DNA from: Brassicibacter mesophilus
Lineage (GTDB): Bacteria; Bacillota; Clostridia; Tissierellales; Proteiniboraceae
DNA length: 64,000 nucleotides
Direction of reading: 5' to 3'
Assembly: GCF_050433385.1 (NCBI RefSeq)
Contig: NZ_JBNPXI010000003.1
Coordinates: forward strand, 314,201-378,200
Shown here: positions 8,526 through 16,669 of the stretch, piece after piece
Layout: each line of letters starts with the position of its first letter
Position numbering within the stretch: position 1 is the first letter of the stretch
Position numbers and translations under genes: made by a program
Notes under the pieces: model-generated
Told to the model about the DNA's origin: nothing
The model's input: the letters and a program-made list of their open reading frames with translations, nothing else
Databases searched by the model: none

Positions 8526-9617
8526 TTAAAAACATTCTATTAGTACATCCATAACTCCACCACAAACCATGCCTTCATCTTCTGCCACATTGCCCCTCAT
8601 ATCAACATGTTCAATCAAAAATCCTTTATTTAGCATTATATCCCTTGCTTTTGTCAGTACTCCTGCTTCGCTACATCCTCCACCTATGCTTCCATGAGTT
8701 CTTCCATCAAGGTATGCCACCATCTTTGCACCAGATTTTCTAGGAACAGAGCCTTTAGAAGAGATTATGGTAATTAGAGCTTTAGGTACTTCTGACTCTT
8801 TGCACATATGGTCTATTACATCTCTATCGAAGTCTGGCCAATTAAAGTCTTTAGTGTATTTATTATTAATGGCATTTCTTCTACAGCGAATAACTTCTGC
8901 TATTATAGAGACTGCTATCTCTTCAGGAGTAATAGCACCGATGTCTATACCTATAGGTGTATTAATTTTATCTAATTTATCCTTAGAAAAGCCTTCGCTA
9001 ATGAGTTCTTCCTTTAAACCTTTTACTCTACGCTTAGAACCTATCATACCAACATATTTAAGAGAATAATTTAATATCTCTCGCAAGACAATGCCGTCAT
9101 GCCTGTGACCTCTTGTTACAATAACCGCAAAATCAGATCTCCTAAATTTAATAGAGTCAAAAGATTTTAAAAAATTTTCACAAATAACTTCATCTGCTTC
9201 AGGGAACCGATTTGTATTAGCAAAAAAAGGTCTATCATCTACAACTGTAACAGAAAAGCCAACTTTTGTTGCAAGCTCGACTAAAGGCTTAGCAATATGA
9301 CCTCCACCAAAAATAACTAGACGTGGTTTAGGGAAAAAAGGTTCAATTAAAATAGTTTCATTTTCCTTAGATTTTATGAACTGTAGCTTACCTGTTTCTA
9401 GAGAATTGCTTGCTTTTTCAAGTACATCATTATCTAGATTTGAAGATTCTATTTCGAAGTCATCTTCAGATAAAAGAAGTTTATCTGTAATGTGGCTATT
9501 TTCTTTACTAGAAGAATTTAAAAAAGTTAAAAGAACTGATTTTTTTCCATCTTTAATAGATTCTAATAAGTTTTCATAGATATTTTCAAACAATTTATTC
9601 ACCATCCATTTTAACAT
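8526..9617 (-). CDS. xdhC: XdhC/CoxI-family molybdoenzyme accessory protein
   Basis: 363 residues. The first ~95 residues are poorly conserved. A Rossmann domain follows (RLVIFGGGHIAKPLVELA, VVDDRPFFAN, VTRGHRHDG, MIGSKRR), and the C-terminus carries the XdhC/CoxI motif (SSKGSVPRKSGAKMV, GSIGGGCSEA, DEGMVCGG). XdhC proteins protect, sulfurate and insert molybdenum cofactor in hydroxylases such as xanthine dehydrogenase. No hydroxylase subunit is in the window, so the partner must be elsewhere. The CoxI-type segment lies after the Rossmann domain, which is notable. ATG 9617 lacks a clear ribosome site; a TTG at 9593 follows GGATGGTG and is a real alternative. Confidence 0.85.
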   Translation of the reverse strand: MLKWMVNKLFENIYENLLESIKDGKKSVLLTFLNSSSKENSHITDKLLLSEDDFEIESSNLDNDVLEKASNSLETGKLQFIKSKENETILIEPFFPKPRLVIFGGGHIAKPLVELATKVGFSVTVVDDRPFFANTNRFPEADEVICENFLKSFDSIKFRRSDFAVIVTRGHRHDGIVLREILNYSLKYVGMIGSKRRVKGLKEELISEGFSKDKLDKINTPIGIDIGAITPEEIAVSIIAEVIRCRRNAINNKYTKDFNWPDFDRDVIDHMCKESEVPKALITIISSKGSVPRKSGAKMVAYLDGRTHGSIGGGCSEAGVLTKARDIMLNKGFLIEHVDMRGNVAEDEGMVCGGVMDVLIECF

Positions 9618-9811
9618 TTGTATAAAAGTATTATATCAGCTTAAAAAAATAAAAATAGCATTTAAGCTAAAAAATATTAATATGCAATTAGTTATCAATG
9701 TAAAATTACTTTATAAATGGTAGAATTAAATAAAAATATGAATTACAAGAATTTCGTATAGTCTTAAGTATATAATAGTAATATGAGTATACTTATCAAG
9801 GAGAAAATATT

Positions 9812-10711
9812 ATGAAAAAGCTAATACTTTGCTTACTAAGTTTAGTAATTTTAACAGCATGCTCATCTAGTGATAAGAAATTAATACGTGGCCAAGAGAA
9901 TAGAATAGTTGAAGATAGTATGGAAGTTCAAAGCCAATTAATGAAAGATATTATCAACAAAGAAGGAATGAGTATTGGAGAAAGAATAAATACTCCAATA
10001 GGATATAGTAGAGTGGAAGTAAATAAGGATTCATTTGCTTATTATTTAAGAAAGCTAGAGCTTAAGCCACATGATTCAAAAGTATTATACTATAATGGAG
10101 AAATTAAAGAAAATTACGGGACATATGTAGCAGTAGTCAATCAAGATATAGGAACAAAAAACTTACAGCAATGTGCGGATGCTGTTATGAGATTAAGAGG
10201 CGAATACCTTTTTCAGAGAGGAAATTATGAAGAAATTCATTTTAATTTAACGAATGGTTTTAGAGTTGACTATAGTAAATGGATAGAGGGGTATAGGGTA
10301 GATGTAAATGGAAATGAGACATATTGGGTAAAAAAGAAGCAGCCTTCAAACTTGTATAAAGATTTTAGAAACTACATGGAATTTATATTTACTTATGCAG
10401 GAACATTATCTCTTTCTAAAGAACTAGATTCTGTAAACCTACGAGAAATGCAAATAGGAGATGTTTTAATTCAAGGTGGCAGCCCTGGACATGCTGTAAT
10501 CATTGTAGACATGGCAGTGAATGAGGAAACTGAAGATAAAATCTATATGCTGGCGCAAAGCTACATGCCTGCTCAGGATATACATATTCTTTCAAATCCA
10601 AATAATAAAAATCTAAGTCCATGGTATGTTTTAAATGAAATGGATGGAATAATTACGCCTGAATGGTCTTTTACAGAAAATGATTTAAAAAGATTTCCTG
10701 CCTTACAATAA
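9812..10711 (+). CDS. DUF4846-family lipoprotein
   Basis: 299 residues. It begins with a lipoprotein signal (MKKLILCLLSLVILTACSSS) whose lipobox Cys is at residue 17, so it is probably anchored outside the membrane. The mature part shows DUF4846 features: AVMRLRGEYLF, then GDVLIQGGSPGHAVIIVD and AQSYMPAQDIHI near the C-terminus. The SPGHAVII stretch recalls Cys/His-type hydrolase folds, but no catalytic Cys is obvious, so I assign no activity. The start follows AAGGAG. A GNAT gene follows after 21 bp, so the two are probably cotranscribed. Confidence 0.8.
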   Translation: MKKLILCLLSLVILTACSSSDKKLIRGQENRIVEDSMEVQSQLMKDIINKEGMSIGERINTPIGYSRVEVNKDSFAYYLRKLELKPHDSKVLYYNGEIKENYGTYVAVVNQDIGTKNLQQCADAVMRLRGEYLFQRGNYEEIHFNLTNGFRVDYSKWIEGYRVDVNGNETYWVKKKQPSNLYKDFRNYMEFIFTYAGTLSLSKELDSVNLREMQIGDVLIQGGSPGHAVIIVDMAVNEETEDKIYMLAQSYMPAQDIHILSNPNNKNLSPWYVLNEMDGIITPEWSFTENDLKRFPALQ

Positions 10712-10732
10712 ATATTGAGGAGATGCTTAATA

Positions 10733-11182
10733 ATGATCAAATACACTACTATAGATATGAATGATATCGGTTTGATAAAAGAATTATGGGAAAAACTAAA
10801 TTTGCTTCACAGCAGACGCTCTAAATATTTTGAACAAAAATTCAAGTCTTTTTCATTTGAGAACAGAATAAAATTCTTATTTAAAAAATCAGAAGAAGGA
10901 AAAGTTAGAATTGATATAGTAAAAGATGATGATAAATATATAGGATACTGTATTAGTAGTATAGATGAGAATCTTATTGGTGGAGTAGAGTCAATTTTTC
11001 TTGAAGAAGAGTATAGAGGAAGTGGAATAGGAGAACAATTGATGGAAAGATCCATGAATTGGATGGATGATAATCAAATAAGCAAGTGCATATTAGGGGT
11101 TGCATATGGTAATGAAAATGTACTTAGTTTTTATCAGAAATTTGGATTTTATCCAAGAACAACTATTTTAGAGAAGAAATAA
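10733..11182 (+). CDS. GNAT-family N-acetyltransferase
   Basis: 149 residues from ATG 10733, which has GAGGAG ten nt upstream; an upstream in-frame TTG (10715) overlaps that site and was not used. The acetyl-CoA-binding signature is seen in SIFLEEEYRGSGIGEQLMER, followed by the late NVLSFYQKFGF motif typical of GNAT C-termini. The substrate is unknown. It follows the DUF4846 lipoprotein gene closely, but a functional link is not evident. Confidence 0.88.
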   Translation: MIKYTTIDMNDIGLIKELWEKLNLLHSRRSKYFEQKFKSFSFENRIKFLFKKSEEGKVRIDIVKDDDKYIGYCISSIDENLIGGVESIFLEEEYRGSGIGEQLMERSMNWMDDNQISKCILGVAYGNENVLSFYQKFGFYPRTTILEKK

Positions 11183-11302
11183 AACCAGGGAATATAGTTA
11201 GCTGACAATAATGAGAATAATAAAGTGCTTAAGGAATTTGAAACTATTTTATAAAAATATATAAACTGTCTGGAGCATTTAAGAAGGTTATTTTAATCTA
11301 GT

Positions 11303-11336
11303 AAAAGCCTGTCCAACAAGAATATAGTGGGCAGGC
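11303..11336 (-). terminator. Probable terminator of the M42 aminopeptidase gene
   Basis: A 9-bp GC-rich stem (11307-11315 with 11328-11336, one G-U pair) and a 12-nt loop are followed on the minus strand by a short TTTTA run. Confidence 0.55.
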
Positions 11337-11344
11337 ATAATAAT

Positions 11345-12346
11345 TTAATATTCAAAGTCAAAAGTTCTATCAACATATTTAGCTAAAAGATTTATAGAAG
11401 TTTCAATGTCCTTCATATTAGCAATAGCATTAGGACTGTGAGGATATCTTAAAACTGTTGATACTCCTGCAGCTTTTACTCCATAATATGACCTATTTAT
11501 ACTACTTGCATCAGTGCCGCCCTTATCTATAACGTCAAGTTGATATTTTAAATTATGTTCTTCACAGCATTTAATTATTTCACTTACTAGGTATTCATCA
11601 CAAATTACAGACGGGTCAGATATTTTTATTGCAGTGCCTTCACCAACTGCATTGCTACCTTCTAAATCACATGGATAATCATGCGCTGGAGTTATATCAA
11701 CGGCAATACCTATATCCGGCTTAATTCTTTCTGCAGTTACGATAGAACCTCTACAGCCTAACTCCTCTTGTACAGTAAATACAAAATAGCAGTCATTATA
11801 AGGAGTCTCTATTTCTTTTAATGTCTCAATAAGTATGTAACATCCTATTCTATCATCTAGAGCTTTGGCTGTTATATTATCATTCTTCAACTCAATATAT
11901 TCTCCTATATAACTGGCAACATCACCAACTTTTACATGTTTTAAGGTTTCTTCCTTTGACTTTGTACCAATATCTACATAGAGTTTAGTAAAATCATTTT
12001 TTACATTTTCTATCATAATTGTGCTTGAAACAATACCTATAGTTCCGTTTCTAAACTTAACTCTATTCATGTAGGTAATAGGTATCCATAAAAATCCTAA
12101 AGATTTTAGTTTTATCATACCATTTTCTTCGATTTTAGTTACCTGCATTCCGATTTCGTCCATATGAGCCGCGAGCATTATTTTCTTTTTATTACCTCCT
12201 ATTCCTTTTTTATAAGCTATTAGATTTCCTAAAGCATCCACAAATATATTATCCACATGGTTTTTAACACAATTCTTTATTATTTCTCTTACTTCTTTTT
12301 CATAACCACTGACACCGAATGCTTGTGATAATTCTCTTAAAAGCAT
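11345..12346 (-). CDS. M42-family metallo-aminopeptidase (FrvX-like)
   Basis: 333 residues, the usual length for M42 glutamyl-aminopeptidase/endoglucanase-type peptidases. Metal ligands and catalytic motifs are visible: AAHMDEIGMQV near residue 66, AKALDDRIGCY near 160, TVQEELGCRGS near 192, AVDITPAHDYP near 215, and GGTDASSINRS plus RYPHSPNA near the end. These cytosolic enzymes form large tetrahedral particles that trim peptides. Its ATG has GGAGG upstream. It is probably monocistronic. Together with the M20 enzyme and the transporters it fits a peptide/amino-acid fermenter. Confidence 0.92.
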   Translation of the reverse strand: MLLRELSQAFGVSGYEKEVREIIKNCVKNHVDNIFVDALGNLIAYKKGIGGNKKKIMLAAHMDEIGMQVTKIEENGMIKLKSLGFLWIPITYMNRVKFRNGTIGIVSSTIMIENVKNDFTKLYVDIGTKSKEETLKHVKVGDVASYIGEYIELKNDNITAKALDDRIGCYILIETLKEIETPYNDCYFVFTVQEELGCRGSIVTAERIKPDIGIAVDITPAHDYPCDLEGSNAVGEGTAIKISDPSVICDEYLVSEIIKCCEEHNLKYQLDVIDKGGTDASSINRSYYGVKAAGVSTVLRYPHSPNAIANMKDIETSINLLAKYVDRTFDFEY

Positions 12347-12403
12347 AGATTTTGCCTCCTTTTTATTTATATTTTCTATAGATTATAAAATTAACTGATT
12401 ATT

Positions 12404-12671
12404 TTAATCAATTGTTTGATTATCAGTGTCCTTTAAACTCTTCTTTGACACCCAATGTACCTGATTCATTAAAGGATGGCGAAGTGTTATTGCGCCTTCT
12501 ACAGGACATTCTATGACACAACATCCACAATACCAACATTCACCTGGATACATCACTAGCAGATATAGCTGCCATACAGCCTGATACACCACCACCAAGA
12601 ACTAAAATATCCGCATCAATATTTTCTTCTTTTTTCCATTCTATCGGATAGGGCCATTTGCAATTTTGCAT
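12404..12671 (-). pseudogene. Deletion remnant: flavoprotein 5' end joined to ferredoxin 3' end
   Basis: From ATG 12671 (preceded by GGGGGAATAAC) the frame encodes a flavoprotein N-terminus, MQNCKWPYPIEWKKEE, then a dinucleotide-binding DILVLGGGVSGCMAAISA, and stops a few codons later. At this break a second frame begins with a ferredoxin C-terminal part: CWYCGCCVIECPVEGAITL, then HPLMNQVHWV. The normal arrangement would be a complete FAD-dependent oxidoreductase followed by a 4Fe-4S subunit, as in adenylylsulfate- or fumarate-reductase-like pairs. A deletion appears to have removed most of the flavoprotein and the start of the ferredoxin. The adjacent divergent GntR/FCD regulator probably controlled the lost pair. 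Confidence 0.82.
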
Positions 12672-12729
12672 GTTATTCCCCCTAATAAATTTATTTTTAA
12701 AATTATAAGCAAATTCTAACATAACATTT

Positions 12730-12757
12730 TGCAAAATACAATATGCAAAATGCAATA
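12730..12757. promoter_or_regulatory. Tandem 14-bp repeat, candidate GntR operator
   Basis: TGCAAAATACAATA (12730-12743) is followed directly by TGCAAAATGCAATA (12744-12757). It also contains the small palindrome ATTTTGCAAAAT. It lies in the divergent region between the flavoprotein remnant and the GntR gene, the expected site for autoregulation. Confidence 0.5.
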
Positions 12758-12825
12758 TACTATTCACAAATATATAACTTTCGTTTATAATTGATTTAGA
12801 AAAATAAATTTGAAGGGGAATAGTA

Positions 12826-13491
12826 ATGAAAAATGTTATAAAAATGACATTAGCAGATCAGATATACACAATATTGAGAGAAGATATTATTAATCAGACA
12901 ATTAAATGTGGAGAAAAACTGACACTAAATGCTTTGCAGGAAAGATTCGCTATAAGTTCTACTCCAATCAGAGAAGCTATGAAAAGACTCAGTCAAGAAG
13001 GATTGATTGAACATGTGACAAATGTAGGGGCAAAGGTTATTGAAATAAATGCAAAAGAAATCCAAGAAATATATGATCTTTGCTCAATATTAGATTCTGG
13101 TGCTTTGAAGCTGGCGTTAAGCAGTAATCAAAAGAAAAGTTTTATTTTTGACCTTATTTTATCTATTGAGTTACAGGAAGATTCACTAAAAGCAGGGGAT
13201 ATGGCGAAATTTAAGCTTCATTCAGATGATTTCCATGATATTTTTTATAGATATGCAGATAATTCAAGGCTATATAGTGCCACTCAGAAATTGAGGAGCC
13301 AGCTTAGCATTTTAACTACAATATATCAAAGCTTTACAGTTGCATGGTCAGTTGTTTTATCTGAACATAAAAGCATTGTTGAGGCTATTCAAAATGAATG
13401 CTATGATGAAGCTGTTTGTCTTTTATCACAGCACTTTGAGCATGCTAAGACATACTTGCTAGATAATATTAAGAATAATAACACTGATTAA
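12826..13491 (+). CDS. GntR-family regulator with FCD ligand domain
   Basis: 221 residues. An N-terminal winged HTH (LTLNALQERFAISSTPIREAM, then LSQEGLIEHV) spans about the first 75 residues. An all-helical FCD domain follows with candidate metal or ligand residues in KLHSDDFHDIFYR and VLSEHKSIVEAI. FCD regulators sense organic acids or their metabolites. It faces the deletion remnant of an FAD/ferredoxin pair, so its original target may be lost. It ends in a clear hairpin at 13518. Confidence 0.9.
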   Translation: MKNVIKMTLADQIYTILREDIINQTIKCGEKLTLNALQERFAISSTPIREAMKRLSQEGLIEHVTNVGAKVIEINAKEIQEIYDLCSILDSGALKLALSSNQKKSFIFDLILSIELQEDSLKAGDMAKFKLHSDDFHDIFYRYADNSRLYSATQKLRSQLSILTTIYQSFTVAWSVVLSEHKSIVEAIQNECYDEAVCLLSQHFEHAKTYLLDNIKNNNTD

Positions 13492-13517
13492 CATTTGTTA
13501 TGCGCTAACACTTAAAA

Positions 13518-13553
13518 ATGCTGTAAAGAAACAAGATTTTTGCTTTACAGCAT
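13518..13553 (+). terminator. Hairpin between convergent GntR and dinB genes
   Basis: An 11-bp perfect stem (13518-13528 with 13543-13553) and a 14-nt loop. No long T run follows on the plus strand; AAAAA precedes it, which reads as TTTTT on the minus strand, so it may terminate both convergent genes. Confidence 0.65.
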
Positions 13554-13574
13554 ATAAGTATATAAATAGTGCAC

Positions 13575-14651
13575 TTAATCAAACATTGATAGTTGCTCTA
13601 TTCCTAATGGATACAAATTAGATACAGTTAATCCAATAAGTCTAATACTTTTGTCAAAATGAATTTCACTTAAAAGATCAATGGCAGTCTCATATATTTG
13701 ATTTGAATAAAGGATATAGTCATTTAAAGTTCTACTTTTTGTGTGAACTTTAAAATCTTTATCCTTTATTTTTATAGTGACAGTTTTAGCCTGCATGTTT
13801 TTATGCTTTAAAGAAGTTTCCAGATCAAATGAAAAATCATGTAAATACTTCTTTATCAAATCTATGTCTTTAGTATTACTTGAGAGGGTACGTTCAGCTC
13901 CTATGGACTTTCTCTCACGAGTTACGTTTACTTTTCTTGAATCGGTACCACGGATTCTATTATATATTTCACTACCTATTTTCCCTAAAAAATCTATTAA
14001 AAAATCTTCGGAAAGCCTCATCAAATCTTCAATAGTATAAATACCTATGTTATTTAGCTTTTTTGCAGACTGCTTACCAATTCCATATACAGACGTGATG
14101 GAAAGTGGAAGCAGTATGTCAGGAATCATATCTTTAGTTATTATTTTAATTCCGTTAGGCTTATTCCAATCAGAAGCAAGTTTTGCTAAAAATTTATTAT
14201 ATGAAATACCAACAGATATGGTTAATCCAGTGTTTGTCTTAACATTTTGCTTAATAAGCTTAGCTATATTTAATGGGTGAATTCCTGTATAAGAAATATC
14301 TAGATATGCTTCGTCTATTGATAGAGGTTCTATTATATCAGTTATCTCGTACAATATATCAAATACTTCTCTAGACACTTCTTGATATCTTTTCATTCTT
14401 ACAGGTAAAAAGTATGCATTAGGGCACCTTTTTTTAGCAATAAAAATTGGCATAGCAGAGCGAACACCATATTTTCTAGCAGCATAATTAGCTGTAGTTA
14501 CAACACCATGATTGCTCGATCCTCCAACGATAACAGGATGACCCTTTAACTTGGGGTTGTCATGCTCTTCAACTGAAGCATAGAATGCATCCATATCTAC
14601 ATGAATAATATTTAAATCTTCTATTTGAGTAAAATTATTATAAGAGATAAT
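13575..14651 (-). CDS. dinB: DNA polymerase IV (Y-family), non-canonical start proposed
   Basis: A Y-family translesion polymerase with conserved blocks: IIHVDMDAFYASVE, YAARKYGVRSAMPI, SIDEAYLDIS near the catalytic palm, and YGIGKQSAKKLNNIGI (HhH). The C-terminal little-finger domain is complete. The first canonical ATG (14594) lies inside the first motif and would lose the catalytic Asp of HVDMDAF. The frame continues upstream to a stop just beyond, with no ATG, GTG or TTG. An ATT at 14651 is placed 7 nt after AGGGGTG and gives MISYNNFTQIEDL before the motif; I chose it for this reason. A 5' mutation that weakened the gene is the alternative. Confidence 0.75.
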   Translation of the reverse strand: MISYNNFTQIEDLNIIHVDMDAFYASVEEHDNPKLKGHPVIVGGSSNHGVVTTANYAARKYGVRSAMPIFIAKKRCPNAYFLPVRMKRYQEVSREVFDILYEITDIIEPLSIDEAYLDISYTGIHPLNIAKLIKQNVKTNTGLTISVGISYNKFLAKLASDWNKPNGIKIITKDMIPDILLPLSITSVYGIGKQSAKKLNNIGIYTIEDLMRLSEDFLIDFLGKIGSEIYNRIRGTDSRKVNVTRERKSIGAERTLSSNTKDIDLIKKYLHDFSFDLETSLKHKNMQAKTVTIKIKDKDFKVHTKSRTLNDYILYSNQIYETAIDLLSEIHFDKSIRLIGLTVSNLYPLGIEQLSMFD

Positions 14652-14815
14652 TGAAATTCACCCCTTTTTAACAAAGAAATTAATTGATTTTATTTATTAT
14701 TTATCTCCTTTATAATACCATAAACTACACTAGTCTATTAGCGTTTTTTATACAAATTATAAAGTGGACTATGTTGTAATAATGAAATTATAGTCAGAAT
14801 AATAAGATGAGATGC

Positions 14816-14844
14816 TTGAATAATAAAAATATAAGTGCTATAAT
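14816..14844 (+). promoter_or_regulatory. Sigma-A promoter of the yhf operon
   Basis: TTGAAT (14816-14821), a 17-bp spacer and a perfect TATAAT (14839-14844). The predicted transcription start falls at about 14851, directly before the operator palindrome. Confidence 0.75.
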
Positions 14845-14851
14845 CAAAGTA

Positions 14852-14875
14852 CAATATACAATAGTTTGTATATTG
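14852..14875. promoter_or_regulatory. Operator palindrome of the yhf operon
   Basis: A perfect 10-bp inverted repeat CAATATACAA / TTGTATATTG around TAGT. It overlaps the expected start of transcription and lies 17 bp before the yhfZ start codon, an ideal position for repression by the GntR-type YhfZ. Confidence 0.75.
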
Positions 14876-14892
14876 GGAAAGGAAGAATAAAT

Positions 14893-15831
14893 ATGAATGA
14901 TTTTAAAAAGAAACTTATGTCTAAAAATGGAAAAATAACTATGCTCTTAGCTAAAGATATGTTAACTCTTTCTGAAGGTGATAGAATAAAAACATTCGGA
15001 CAATATGCAGAAGCATTTAATATTGGGAGAGGAACAGTCCAATCAGCTATAAAGCTTCTACAGGATGAAGAAGCAATAAAGCTAGAATCTAGAGGACATC
15101 TTGGTACTTTTATTATATGGATGGATTATAAGAAGCTTTGGAGTATATCTGATCTAGGGGTAATTATGGGCGTAATGCCGCTTCCATATTCTAGGAGGTA
15201 CGAAGGACTTGCAACGGGGTTATTTAAGGTTTTTGAAAAGGCTGATATACCGTTTAGCTTAGCTTTCATGAGAGGAGCAAGCAAAAGAACACAAGCACTC
15301 AATTTAGATAAGTATGATTTTGCTATTGTTTCAAAATTAGCAGCATCATTAGAAATAAGAAAGTCTTCAGATATTGAGATTATTCATGAATTTAGTGAAG
15401 GAAGTTATGTTAAAAAACATGTTGTTATTTTTAGAGAGAAAAATGAAGATGAGATTAGGGACGGAATGAGAGTTGCGATAGATCCTATGTCTATAGACCA
15501 AGTTATCTTAACTTCTTGCGAATGCGAAGGCAAAAATGTTGATTATATAGAAACATCTTATTCACAAATCATACAGAAGATGAAAAACAATGAAATCGAT
15601 GCAGCAGTATGGAGTGGGGACGAAATAGAAGAGAAATCACTTGACTTCAAGGTTTGTCCGTTAAACAAGCCTAAATCTATAGAGTTGGGTAGAGATGATA
15701 CAATTGCAACGATTGTAGTGAGTAAGAATAATAAAGAATTTGCTCACATATTAAAAAGGTTTATAAAAATGGAGGAAGTAGAGCACATACAAAAATTAGT
15801 AATTGATGAAAAAATTATTCCAGCGTATTAA
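14893..15831 (+). CDS. yhfZ: YhfZ-like GntR-type regulator
   Basis: 312 residues from ATG 14893 (ribosome site GGAAG just upstream); an in-frame TTG at 14866 lies inside the operator. The N-terminal HTH (FGQYAEAFNIGRGTVQSAI, then EEAIKLESRGHLGTFI) is followed by a periplasmic-binding-like effector domain (VMPLPYSRRYEGLATGL; YIETSYSQIIQKMKN) as in YhfZ. It is the first gene of an operon matching the Escherichia coli yhf cluster, and it probably represses its own operon through the palindrome at 14852. The effector is unknown. Confidence 0.85.
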   Translation: MNDFKKKLMSKNGKITMLLAKDMLTLSEGDRIKTFGQYAEAFNIGRGTVQSAIKLLQDEEAIKLESRGHLGTFIIWMDYKKLWSISDLGVIMGVMPLPYSRRYEGLATGLFKVFEKADIPFSLAFMRGASKRTQALNLDKYDFAIVSKLAASLEIRKSSDIEIIHEFSEGSYVKKHVVIFREKNEDEIRDGMRVAIDPMSIDQVILTSCECEGKNVDYIETSYSQIIQKMKNNEIDAAVWSGDEIEEKSLDFKVCPLNKPKSIELGRDDTIATIVVSKNNKEFAHILKRFIKMEEVEHIQKLVIDEKIIPAY

Positions 15832-15907
15832 AAATTTTGCGTGGAATATACAAAATACTGTACTTTGTTTTAACTTAATAAATCACACTATTCTAGGAGG
15901 TATTTTT

Positions 15908-16285
15908 ATGGATCAAAATTTATATCTAAGATTAGATATACTCAAAGAAGCTGGCGAAATCAGTGAAGAAATAAAGGAAGCTGTTTTAGAGTTTATTAAT
16001 TCTCTCGAAAGTAAATATCGTATAGATATAACTGAAGAAAATGGTTCTATGCTGGTTACACATTTATCAATGGCTTTATCAAGAATTATGAGAGGAGAAC
16101 AAGTTAATCCTATAGATGATCTAATATTTTCTGAAGTTAAGCAGAGTCAGATATATAGCGAGTTACCTGAGTTTTATAAGAAAATTGAAAACAAGCTTGA
16201 AATAGAAATACCTGAATCAGAAAAAGGGTTCATTGCATTACATGCATGTACTTTAATTAATAAAGAGAGAAAGGAGGAGATGTAG
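15908..16285 (+). CDS. yhfY: YhfY-like PRD-domain protein
   Basis: 125 residues from ATG 15908, with AGGAGG seven nt upstream. It consists of a single PTS-regulation-domain-like (PRD) helical unit with the conserved His residues in VTHLSMALSRIM and IALHACTLIN. There is no DNA-binding domain, so it may modulate another regulator or be controlled by His phosphorylation. It follows yhfZ by 76 bp and precedes yhfU by 1 bp. The same order is found in yhf-type clusters. Confidence 0.8.
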   Translation: MDQNLYLRLDILKEAGEISEEIKEAVLEFINSLESKYRIDITEENGSMLVTHLSMALSRIMRGEQVNPIDDLIFSEVKQSQIYSELPEFYKKIENKLEIEIPESEKGFIALHACTLINKERKEEM

Positions 16286-16286
16286 G

Positions 16287-16655
16287 ATGATTAAAATTGC
16301 AATTGGAGGACAAGTAGAAAAACAAAACATTGCAAATTTAGTAAAAGAACTTGGGGGTGATAGAGTAGAAGTACAAGTGAAAACAGACCTTCAGGCTGCA
16401 AGCGACGTGAAAGTGGGTAAAGCAGACTATTATTTAGGTGCATGCCATACAGGAGGTGGAGGAGCACTAAGCATGGCAATGGCCTTACTTACAAGAGATA
16501 AGTGTGCAACTGTTTCAATGCCTGGAAAGCCACCAAAAGAAGAAGAGATTATCAAAGCAGTCCAAGAAGGAAAGATAGCTTTTGGTTTTACTGGAGATCA
16601 TTTTGAAAATGCTGTACCGGTAATTGTAAGGGAAATCCTTAAAAAACATGATTAA
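16287..16655 (+). CDS. yhfU: YhfU-like DUF2620 protein
   Basis: 122 residues, the standard length for DUF2620. A short beta-rich start (MIKIAIGGQVEKQNIANLV) is followed by DYYLGACHTGGGGALSMAM and a C-terminal GKIAFGFTGDHFENAVPVIV. The Gly-rich CHTGGGG stretch suggests a ligand-binding loop, but no activity is known to me. Start is 1 bp after the yhfY stop and inside a GGAGG-rich stretch, so translation is coupled. It lies directly before the YhfT permease. Confidence 0.82.
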   Translation: MIKIAIGGQVEKQNIANLVKELGGDRVEVQVKTDLQAASDVKVGKADYYLGACHTGGGGALSMAMALLTRDKCATVSMPGKPPKEEEIIKAVQEGKIAFGFTGDHFENAVPVIVREILKKHD

Positions 16656-16669
16656 AAGGGAGGAGAAAC

